Below the pieces are notes generated by a model. That model saw only the letters and a list, made by a program, of their open reading frames with translations. It had not been told where the DNA came from and ran no database searches. A program made the translations under genes and the position numbers. This document shows positions 40,116 through 51,840 of a DNA stretch of 64,000 nt, piece by piece. Numbering within the stretch: the stretch's first letter is position 1; each line of letters opens with the position of its first letter. The stretch comes from Clavulina sp. PMI_390 (taxonomy: Eukaryota > Basidiomycota > Agaricomycetes > Cantharellales > Hydnaceae), in the NCBI GenBank assembly GCA_015039315.1, contig WIDE01000013.1, positions 413,356 through 477,355 of the forward strand. Direction: 5' to 3'.

Positions 40116-41784
40116 ATGTTATCGAGGCTTGCGGCTTCCTGCTCTCGCTCAAGTGGCCGAAGGCTCAAGACGACGATGGCACACTCTCTTGCTCCTGGCA
40201 CACTCAACCCAGCAATCCTCAACGTCCAATACGCTGTTCGTGGCGAGCTTGCCATTAAAGCCGAAGAGTACCGCGAAAAGCTCAAGACCCACCCCAACGA
40301 CCATGGTTTACCGTTCACTACAGTCACCACTGCCAACATCGGCAACCCCCAGCAGGCTGGGCTCGATCAGAAACCCCTCACGTTTGGTCGCCAGGTGTGT
40401 CTCATGTGTCCGATAGTCCGCCGATCTCCCATAGTGTCCACCGATTTTACTGAGAGCAGTTGGAAAATTTTACAGGTCGCTTCTCTCTTAGAATACACAC
40501 CTCTTATGGAGTCTGGGAAGGATTTGTTTCCTCCAGACGTAGTCGCCAGAGCCAAGGAACTTTATGCTGAAATTGGGTCTATTGGTGCCTACTCCCATTC
40601 CCAAGGCGTACCCTATATCCGAAAGAATGTCGCAAAATTCATTGAAGGTCCGTGATCCCCAGAGTCCCTCTCAAGTTACCTCTCCTCAACAATATGCGGA
40701 ACGGTCTCTAGAGCGCGACGGTTATCCGTCAAACCCCAACCACATCTTCCTCACTGCTGGTGCCTCGGCAGGCGTTGGCCTCGTCCTCAACATGCTCATT
40801 GCAAATCATTCCTCCGGTGTCCTTATCCCAATTCCACAATACCCGCTTTACACCGCTACCCTCGCTCAGTACAACGGAGTACCGATCCCATACTACCTCG
40901 ACGAGTCGAAAGGCTGGTCAACGGACCCAACGGATGTGGAGCGTGCTGTCGTTGAAGCAAAGAAGAATGGGACAGACCCCAAAGCCCTGGTGATCATCAA
41001 CCCTGGCAACCCAACTGGTGCCATCCTTGATCTCGAGACGCAGCGCGAGCTCGTCGAGATTTGCGCCAAGTACGACCTCGTCTTGATGGCTGATGAAGTC
41101 TACCAGACAAACCTCCACGACCCCAAAAACTACCCATTCACATCCTTCAAGAAGGTCGTGATGGACATGAAGTCCAATATTCCTCTCATTTCCTTCCACT
41201 CCATCTCGAAAGGTGTTACTGGGGAATGTGGTCGCCGTGGTGGGTACTTTGAGTGCACGAACGTTCCTGACAGCGTGATTGCTCTCATGTACAAGATGGT
41301 CTCCATCACCCTCTGCCCGGCCCTGGGTGGGCAGATCGGTGTAGACTGTCTCGTTCGGCCACCAAAGGAGGGTGAACCATCATACGACCTATGGAAGAGC
41401 GAGACTGATGCAATCCACGCCGCTCTCGCCAAGCGTACACACCTTATGGCTGACCGCTTCAACAAGCTCCCTGGTGTATCATGTGCCCTCGCTCCTGGGG
41501 CGCTTTACCTCTTCCCCCGCCTCTATCTCCCCCAGGCGGCCATCGAGGCTGCCAAGAAGGCAAACAAGGCTCCTGATGCGTTCTACTGCCTGGAGCTACT
41601 CGACGAGACTGGTATCTGCGCGGTCCCCGGTAGTGGATTCGGTCAGAAAGACGGCGAGGCTCATTTCCGGTTGACCATTCTGTGCGAGGCGGTGGAGGAG
41701 TATATGGACCAGTTTGAGAGCTTCCAGCTCAAATTCTGGAAGAAATATGGAGGCGAAGAGCAGAAGGCAAAGCAAGCTGCTTAA
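40116..41784 (+). CDS. ALT1: Alanine aminotransferase
   Basis: PLP enzyme of fold type I: L-alanine + 2-oxoglutarate to pyruvate + L-glutamate. Three exons. ATG 40116 gives an Arg/Ser-rich 20-residue leader (MLSRLAASCSRSSGRRLKTT) typical of a mitochondrial presequence; a second ATG at 40176 (MAHSLAPGTLNP) would give a cytosolic form. Core motifs: IGNPQQAGLDQKPLTFGRQV, SIGAYSHSQGVPYIRKNVA, FLTAGASAGVGLVLNML, IINPGNPTGAILD, VLMADEVYQTNLHD, and the PLP lysine in FHSISKGVTGECGRRGGY. The end EAVEEYMDQFESFQLKFWKKY is complete with TAA at 41782-41784. The 3' end has a truncated second copy at 45.6 kb. KRE6 ends 237 bp upstream. Confidence 0.95.
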
Positions 41785-42137
41785 TTCCGACGTCGGGGAA
41801 GACCGGGTCGACGCAATTCTCATATTCTGGCTGCTTCTTGTTTGGAGAATCATATTGTAGAACAAAGTTCGCGTCTCTGTGTACACATTCGGATGGTATT
41901 CAATGAGAACGATACAACAAGTCAACTCACAGCTGTTATCAAGGCTCACATAGACGAAGGCCGCTGCTTCAATCTCATCCTGCGACTACATCCCGACATA
42001 GAGTTGACAACAATGGCCACTAACGCTACAATTCATCTGGACGGTTTCAACGAGGCGCAATGTGATTCACCGTTCGATATCCATGTCCTGGTATTGGGGC
42101 ACACATATTGCAAGAAAGTAGTACATATACAAGCTGT

Positions 42138-44607
42138 TCAGTTATCAAAGAGGAAACGGGACATCAGTTCGTTCCCGAAACGGGCACGCGTCGTTTCAAG
42201 GGTATTGCCGTCCCTTGTTGCAAGCCTGGTAAAGATCTCGCGGAACTGTGGAAGCACATCCTGGTACGCAGTGCGAAGATAGTTTTCAATAGGCTGGCCA
42301 TTGATGTTGATCCCCTCCCACTCCTTCGCCCAGTGAGGCCTTGCGTTCACGCGTACACCCTTCTCGTCCTCATAGCTGGTCCATGTGTTGGCTATTTTCT
42401 GCTTGAAATCCTTCCACAGTTCAGGATCAGTGGTAGTAGTGGTGAGGACCTCGATCGAGACCGTCCCGAATCTATCGGCGGTATCGTTCCCGTGCTGAGG
42501 AGCCAAGAGAACATCGGAGCCTCCCGTCAGTCGCATCTCGAGGGCAATGCGAACCGGCGCGTTTTTATCCTCATACATGGCAATGATCCCGTCCCACCTA
42601 ATCGTCAGGATCACAAATTACATGAATAATAGCATGACAGAGCTGGGTGAAAAGAGCTGTGTTATAAAACCCACCAAGCACGCTGGATGAACTCGTAATC
42701 GCGTTTGCCTTGCTTGCCGGGAATAGGAATCTCCCACTCGGTATCGCGCACACGGAAGTTCTCTGAGAACATACATCAGAGACATCAATAAAACAACACA
42801 TTGGAAGAGAAGCTTACGAATGCCTCGGCGGAAATGCAAGGCATCGCTTTGGAGTGCATTAATACTCTGGCCATCAGGCTTGACATTTGGTAGAGCCGCC
42901 ATAGATGTCAATCCGAAGAACCAGGCTTGCCGATACCCAGATGCCATTTTGAAGATTGGCCAGTTGACTATGTGATTCGCAATTGTGCCCTCCAGCTACC
43001 GAGCGATGTCCAAATATCAGTTGGAGAGTGAAGGCATGACGGTTATATCTTGAAAGATGAACTGACCGCTTGCGCGTTAGCTCCATTGATACCACCCGTT
43101 TCAGGATACGTCTTGATCTGCACTTTATCGGCAGCAGTGGCCGGGTGTCCTTTGGTGTCACAGTCAGCTTCAGAGAAAGGGTATGATATCTTTGAAATTG
43201 CGACATACGATTCCAGGTGTTTACCCAACAATTAGTCTGATACGGGAACCAGAACCATTCCAGATAATAGTCGGTCTCACAGCGGATCTTGAAATCGTCC
43301 CGAGCCTTGGCAAGCTTATCGTTTGTGATTTTGTCTGCCTTCATTATCTTCTTCACTTCTTCCGGGAGACGGTCCATATAGTCGACAGGTGGAGGGACTG
43401 CGAGGAGCATGTGCGTCTTGCTTGGGCGAAGCTCAGCAACCTGCATATCTTCAACCTGAAGAGTAATGGATATGACAACACCGAGTAGTCCGAAGCAGCC
43501 GCTGGCGACCTTCAGCTCCTCAGGATCGTTCACAACTACGAATACCCGAATCGTTGAGCGCTATTATTGAGAAACTAAGCAAGAATGGAAACGGACGAAC
43601 CTTGGATGTTGCCTTGTGCGTCGACATACTCCACTTCAACAACCAAGTCGCTCAAAGTCTTTGTTCCGAAGCCTGCTCCGTGGCAAACTGGAGCGTTGGT
43701 CCCACCGAAGGTGACCTCGACCATGATCACGTTCAAGGGGAGACAATACTTCTTCGTTGAGAAACACCATTGTCGGAAATCCTCATTGATCACGCCCGCC
43801 CCGACGCGAACAAACGCATGGCCTGTCTCAGGAGCACGTTTCTGTGGCCCAACAGATGACACATCATCATCAATCTTATTCAGATCAGATTTCCACGAAT
43901 TGTCCTGTTTGTAAGGTAGGTTCACGAGGGAATTGTATGAGCCGAGCATGATAACAATATCTTTGTTTGCCCCAAAGATATTGCTAAATCAAGAAGCAAA
44001 CATGGTCAGTAGTGAACTAGATTGTTTTCGTCCAAATTGTCCGAAGGTGCCTTTGCTCACCTCCATGAATGACGAAAGCCAGCTACTCGCACACGACGAC
44101 CTTCTTTCGCTGCCCAAGCCACGAGATTTTGAACACCTTTACGAGTGCGAATTTGCCAGGTCGACAACGGAGTATTAGAAACATTATATCCCCAGTTATT
44201 GAATTTAAGGCCGGGGCATTCCAAGGCGCCTTTACCATCCCCTTCTTTGACAATAAACGATGGAGAGAAAACTGGCTTGGGCACTTTTATATAGTCTCGG
44301 CCCTTTTCCTTTTCCTTGGTGTATTGCTCAATCTTCCCCATTGCATCTGCAATCATTGTTTCGGCGCCGATGGCTTCATCAATGTCGCCTTGGACGACCG
44401 CAAGCAATTCTACCATTGGTTGTAGATCCTCATTGTCCTGGGCAAGTGTCATGAGATCCCTCACCAGATAGTCGCGCTAGTAGAGTTGCAAGGTCAGGCA
44501 AGGTGGAATTGACACACATGGGAAACGAGGGTGCTCACCGAGAGACTTGGTGCAGGTTCCGACGAATTGAGGGGCAGCACAGAAGGCGGAGCTTGAGACG
44601 AAGACAT
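42138..44607 (-). CDS. FAD-linked oxidase, D-arabinono-lactone oxidase (VAO) family
   Basis: Flavoprotein of the vanillyl-alcohol-oxidase fold with several short introns. Start at 44607 (MSSSQAPPSVLPLNSS). An N-terminal helical region (VRDLMTLAQ...MGKIEQYTKEKEKG) precedes the FAD domain: RTRKGVQNLVAWAAKEGRRVRVAGFRHSW, where this His is in the position that carries the covalent flavin in arabinono- and gulono-lactone oxidases; GHAFVRVGAGVINEDFRQWC; and FGGTNAPVCHGAGFGTKTLSDLVVEVEYVDAQG. The C-terminal substrate domain ends with VRVNARPHWAKEWEGI, the HWAK-type motif of the ALO family, and a final helix LPQFREIFTRLA. Longer than classical ALO and without a signal peptide, so the substrate may differ. 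Confidence 0.8.
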
Positions 44608-45575
44608 TGTGTTCTAGTAAGTAATCTCGAGCAACAACCAACAGGGATAGCCTAGTGGTCGAGAGACCCGTATGCGAGAAGGGGGGGGGGGGGGGATGCA
44701 ATATGGAAAGGGGGCTTCACGCCCGCTATTTGAAGGCAACAGCTATTAAATGGCCCTGTATTGTTTCCCGAGCGCGAGACGGAGTCCGAAATCCGTCGAT
44801 GATCACGAGAAAGGGAATTGCATTCTAAATGCGAGGAGAGGGATCTCCGAGTTCCTGACGTGCGCTAGATGCGCTCGTGAGCGATTCCCAAGGAGAGAAA
44901 GGCACTAGATTAGTTGACACTCAGGCACGAGCTCCCAGGCTGAGATAGATGAGGGTCTATTATAACAGATTACGCGCCAGACCACTAGCTCAACCCTCCG
45001 TGTCATGGTCACAAGCGCTTCCTGGCCGTCCTTCTCATACACAAAAACTGTGTGACACGGTCACTGCGTGCAAGGGCTTGGTGGCGAGGGACCGGCACAG
45101 GTACGGGACGGAAGCGAGGAGAACGTGGAGAGAGTTTGGCTACAAAGGTTGCCGTTTGGGCTACGCTCCGTAGTAGCCAGTCTCGCGGCGTCTGTGTTGA
45201 GAGCCGCCACACTGCCACCACAACCGCGGCAGATGCCCGCTCGACCTAGATACCTTCCAAATTGGGACACACGTTCCGATGTAATCACTGGTACTCAACA
45301 TAAGAATCCTACCCAATTCATTAATTGATGTGACTACAAGTTCTACTACTACTAGTACTACTAGTGCTAGTGTTGCCCCTATGTAAACTATGCATGCAGT
45401 ACAGCAAACTATCGGAACGACGATAGCAGAGGGGCTACTTATGTGCTGGAGCCGTGAGTTAGTCAATGATGGGAGTAGTGGAGGAGATAAGCACAGATAT
45501 TGTTAATAGGACGGCCTCCAGACAAGAACGGCATGTCAGCTGCTGCTGCTGCCTTGAAGACTGCCTAAAAGGTAA
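44608..45575. other. Intergenic region with G-run and CTA microsatellite
   Basis: No gene. A run of 15 G lies at 44681-44695, 74 bp upstream of the FAD oxidase start. A compound (CTA)n-type tract occupies about 45342-45372. A palindrome (GGCTAC...GTAGCC) lies near 45159-45178. Confidence 0.55.
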
Positions 45576-45792
45576 ACCAGTTTGAAAGCTTCCAGCTCAA
45601 ATTCTGGAAGAAATATGGAGGTGAAGAGCAGAAGGCAAAACAAGCTGCTTGATTCCGACGTCGGGTAAAACCCAGTCGACACAATTCTCATATTCTCGCT
45701 ACTTCTTTTTTCAAGAATCATAGAACAAAGTTCGCGTCTTTGTGTGCACATTTGGATGATATTCAATAAGAACTATACAATGATCAAGTCAT
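45576..45792 (+). pseudogene. Truncated copy of the alanine aminotransferase 3' end
   Basis: About 215 bp closely match 41708-41934, the last 25 codons plus 3' flank of ALT1. The copied codons read QFESFQLKFWKKYGGEEQKA with the same ending; differences inside the coding part are silent third-position changes (GGC/GGT, GAG/GAA, AAG/AAA) and the stop is TGA instead of TAA. Similarity starts abruptly mid-gene, with no upstream exon, so it cannot be a working gene. The 3' flank differs at more positions than the codons. Confidence 0.85.
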
Positions 45793-46176
45793 AATATGTA
45801 TTCGATGGCATAAGCATGGCGGTGCTGAGTAGACCACGTGGTCATCCTCTCTTCTACCCACATAGTTGGGCAAATCATCACCCCCTAATTCAGTCAAACC
45901 AAACGAAAGAAATCTTGTACTGCGGATTGCTGTGCCCATATATGCTGTACAGCTAACAGCGACGATAATATCAATAGCAATAGCTTCATGAGTAGCCTAG
46001 TCATACGTCAGATTACGGCCCTTCGACCCATGACCTGCTGGAATGACTCAGACTCTGAGTCAGCATATTCCATTACCTTCCATGACCTTCTGTATCGACG
46101 TATATGTAGCGCAGTAGGCTTAGCCGTGAGATGAGTTTTCCCCCTCCTGTCACCCCCCCTCCCCCTCGCCAACACC
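45793..46176. other. Intergenic, no recognised gene
   Basis: Contains a C/T-rich run (about 46137-46185) just before the retroelement ORF. Nothing else identified. Confidence 0.4.
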
Positions 46177-48465
46177 ATGTTGCCCACTCGCACCTACTCG
46201 CTTATTTTCACCCTCCATACGTATTGCGCTTGCCGCATATGTTGTTTATTTTCTTCGTTTCTGTCTTCGTCTTCATTATCTCCTATTTATTTTTCTTGTT
46301 TTGTTCAGGTTTTCTTCGGTTCTTCCCTGTTTCCCTTATTTATTCCCAAGTTCGCTCCCGATGACCTTCCTTCTTCGTTAGGAACCTCCCTCCTCCATAC
46401 CATGCTTTTATACCTTGACGGTCAGCCTAATTTTCTAGGGCGTTGTCAACTCGGTAAGAAAGCTAGTACCGTAGGAAGCCTCAGTGTTCGCATCGCGGTT
46501 CAGGCTGGTCCTAGCCACGTCTTGCCTGAGGATAGTTGTAGTTTACGTTCATGCAATGTAAATATGCTCTATCCTGGTCAAGTTGGACAGGATAGGACAG
46601 TGAACATAGATTCAGAGTGTATTGTGTCTCGCGACAATATGCCCCGCGATCGGCTCCCAATCGCCCACTCCTCCATCGAGCCTAAGGTCACGCCATACAC
46701 ATACTTGGTTGTAGCAAGAGTATATGGTATACCTCGGGCCCACCTCCCCACCCCAGACCGATCACTAGCAGTCACTGAGCCGGGAGATCATTCAACCACA
46801 CCAACCATGTTGTCTGATCTTCCGTCGAGATTCAGGTGTCGGAGTCAAGGAAGTCAGCCGAATAACAAGGCCACGCAGATTATGATTGACATAGTCGGCT
46901 ACCTTTTTCCGGCCCTTCTATTCATTCTCAATTGTGATCTCAGTGCACACGCAAACACTATTACAGATGGTCTTGGTGTGAGCCAAAGTTTACACCGAGG
47001 CCTCCCGGTTTTGCCACGTGAGAAGTCAGTTGAGAACCGAACCTCTCCCCGTGAGGCGTCTTCAGATTCACAGAGGCATCGTCTTCTTAATACCAATGTG
47101 AATTCCCTTGAGACACCTCGTCTACCCTTGGCAGGCCGCCCCGTGATCGAGCTTGAAGATGAACCTGACCAACGGTCACCATCGTCGAGCGTGCATGCTC
47201 CTCGGCCCGTCACAGCTTGTTCAAGTCCCCAAGGTGCCCATGTAGAGAACCCCCAGGAAGCTAAGGATTCCACCGAGTTCCCGCATCATGAGGATACTAG
47301 TGCCTGCGAACAACAAGACGACGATGAAGTGCAGCTTCACCCGGGCAGACCCAACACCACACCACCCCTTCGATCCTTGACCATACGGATTCGAATCTTC
47401 GTGAAATTCATTCGCGGAAATGCCCAAGACACGCAGAACGTGGTCGGGGCTGGCTACCACCGGTTATTCCGACCCTGCATAGGATGCTGCCGCACTTCGC
47501 CCCCCTCTATTGATGCATATCCCACAACAGTTTCATCACTCGTCGGTATCTCCGGACAACCTTCGTTCTGGTGTCCGAATAAACGACAGGTGGATAATGT
47601 ATCAAGGTTTGTCGGCATCCTAAGGCCCATAACTGGAGCCCAGCACCCAATAGCACGTCCATTGGAAACTATCGTTAGTGAGGATCCACTAGTCTCGTCA
47701 ACGCTGTTAGCTCTCTGTCCCTCCATGAAGAATGCTCCCAATTACCAGTTAGGAGGGGACACACCTTTGCGGGACCCTCTAGGAGTCAAGAACGTTAAGT
47801 GCCCATTCTTACAAGGAATCGCCCCACAGACCGTCACCGTACGGAGCTTGGAGCGAATCGACACGGATAGGGAACCTCAGCTTAATTGGGACAGGATTGA
47901 TGAGAGGGTAAATGTTCAGATCCCCGCTCTACAGCCAGGACTGTCCCCGAAGAAGCTGTGGTCCCAGCGGCACCTGTACCAGTTGCAGTACCTGGAACAC
48001 GACGCGCGATACATCACCATCTACACAGACGGCTCTCTAATTCCCAACGGAGGCTCAGGGACCGCCGGAATTGGAATCGTTGGGTTCCACGCCAATGACA
48101 CGATCATCCAGCACCGCTCTGCTCTCGGACATCATTACAACATAAACGACGTTGAGATGGAGGCACTCGCTAAAGCCGCGGAATGCCTGCTACGATGGAT
48201 GCATGACCATGCCACGGAGGCAAGAGGCATTACAGACGTGTGGTTCTTCTCCGATAACATTGAGGCTGTTCAGCGTATCTACCATGGAACTCTAGGCAAC
48301 GCTCAACTGGCATCGATGCGGTTCCGCACCGTCATAAACTGCTTGTTGGACTTCTTCCCTGCCCTCGGTGTCCACCTTGAGTGGGTCCCAGGCCACCAAG
48401 GTATCGCGGGGAACGAGTGCGCAGACTACCTTGCGAAGAGAGCCGTGGATGACGCATCAATCTAG
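46177..48465 (+). mobile_element. Retroelement-derived ORF with RNase H domain, no reverse transcriptase
   Basis: A single uninterrupted frame of 762 codons. Residues about 612-762 form a type I RNase H domain as found in fungal non-LTR (LINE) elements: YITIYTDGSL (first Asp), NDVEMEALAKAAE (Glu), VWFFSDNIEAV (second Asp), and WVPGHQGIAGNECADYLAKRA (His and last Asp). All acidic active-site residues are present. The preceding 600 residues are Ser/Pro/Arg-rich, contain no YADD box or other reverse-transcriptase motif, and no endonuclease. The first 60 residues translate a pyrimidine-rich tract and are probably not a true N-terminus. Most likely an internally rearranged LINE remnant; a domesticated RNase H gene is the alternative. 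Confidence 0.7.
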
Positions 48466-49393
48466 CGAAATTCACAGAGTACTTCGCCAGGATCACCAAA
48501 TGCCATCACCCCGAACGAAATGGAAGAGGAAACTAATGCCCGTCATCGCAGCGGACGAGCGCAGATGGGATAGATGCCCCGGTAGTCTCATCTCCAAATA
48601 CTATTTCGGAGCTGTGCCCCGTCCAGGCCCCTCGAGCGAAGACACCCTCCCATCCCGTACCTCAGGACAAGCAGCCGACGCCCTGAGTGCCTTGTAATAA
48701 TCTACTTCGGCTTATTCGAGAGTGATACTGTACCAGCCTTGGCCGATCGCATGCATCCCAACGCGATTGACCCGAGCTCTCTCATTCTCTCCCTGTTTGC
48801 TCGCATCTGTAATTGCTGAGACGAAACAAAGGGGCCGCCGAGGTTCGATTTACCATTGAATGAACTGATCCATGTTGCCCTGCTCTAGCGGGGTTGCGGT
48901 TTCTGGGCAGGAACCAGAGACTCGTGATTCTTCTGACAGCACACATGCAGCGGCTCTAGTCGCACTCATCCCATAATCCACCGCCGTCCTTACGACCCCC
49001 TGGTATGTTATTTTCATTTTACCGTGCCAGTTTCGAGACGCCGTACTCATGGAAAGCTTTCCCCAACGGGGTTTTGATGCTACCTGAGTCTGTCTCCATT
49101 CGTTTGCCTCCTTTGGCTGTTAATTTTTTCTATCCTTCTCCATACCAGTGCTGTGCATCTTGGTAGCCCTTGTAGCCTCAAAAGGCATGAATTGTGGCTT
49201 TGATAAGCCTCTACTAGTAGTTATGCCCGTAGTGTAGCCTCCGAATGAATATCCCTCCTTTAGGGTCGTCTGATGTGAAGGATCAATATCGCTTATTATA
49301 GGATGAACAACAGGTGTGGCCTTTTTAGTAAGAAAATTTACGCGGTGAATTTTTGGGTTGCATGCACGAGCTTTGGCTTTGTTTGCAGGCTGG
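48466..49393. other. Retroelement tail and intergenic sequence
   Basis: 48466-48700 has a further open frame (Arg/Pro/Ser-rich, ...GQAADALSAL) in another phase, possibly the continuation of the retroelement. The rest has no supported gene and no poly(A) end marking the element. Confidence 0.4.
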
Positions 49394-49400
49394 TATATAA
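49394..49400 (+). promoter_or_regulatory. TATA box of the adenosylhomocysteinase gene
   Basis: TATATAA, 73 bp before the start codon and followed by a C/T-rich initiator-like stretch (CCATCC repeats at 49427-49455). Position and neighbours fit a core promoter of a highly expressed gene. Confidence 0.6.
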
Positions 49401-49472
49401 ATTCGGTTGACTTTTCACTCGTACCATCCTCCACCCAATCCCTTCCATCCACCCCTCATCCTACCCAAGAAA

Positions 49473-51354
<1,882 letters not shown>

Positions 51355-51840
51355 ATGTGCATTAGCAGTTCAAGGTTGCGCTAGGTTTGCTTTCTTAACG
51401 AGAGCAGCCTAGGGCAGACCTCTGGTGCCTCAACGTGCCCTGCTTCCCGCCAAATCCCTCCCCTCCATCCTACCACCAACCCTCTCATCCACTGTTTTCG
51501 CCCGCTGTATCTAATGACTTCCCTCCATTTCCCACGTTGAGAAGCCTTCCCTCTTTCCTCCATTCTGCATTCATCTTACACATCGCATTACAACTGCATT
51601 AGCACTTTCAACCGTGCACGATTCCCACCACGCATTCCACATAACGAAGAAAATACTGTATACTTGTTTTCATACGTGCTCCCTTATTGGGGTAGGTAGA
51701 TTCAATTGACGAAATCTCAAATTGCTGAACCAGCCCTTTGGCTTGCCTGAGAACCTTATACCATGTGAGGTATGAAGGAATTATGAGAAAGCATGGGTAT
51801 CGTGTGCAAGCGGCGTATATGACAAGATTGGTGACATGAT
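51355..51840. other. Convergent 3' intergenic region
   Basis: 3' UTRs of SAH1 (plus) and SEC5 (minus). C/T-rich early, otherwise featureless. Confidence 0.5.

Noticed and set aside
44648..44658. TAGCCTAGTGG resembles a tRNA A box
   Set aside because: No B box (GGTTCGANTCC) or cloverleaf follows; the next bases are a G homopolymer.
45001..45200. Possible transposon end with short inverted blocks (TGTCATGGTCAC, GTGACACGG-like)
   Set aside because: The matches are too short and no second terminus or target duplication was found.
48850..49050. Minus-strand 66-codon frame between the RNase H ORF and SAH1
   Set aside because: No recognisable motif, codon pattern or neighbours supporting a gene.
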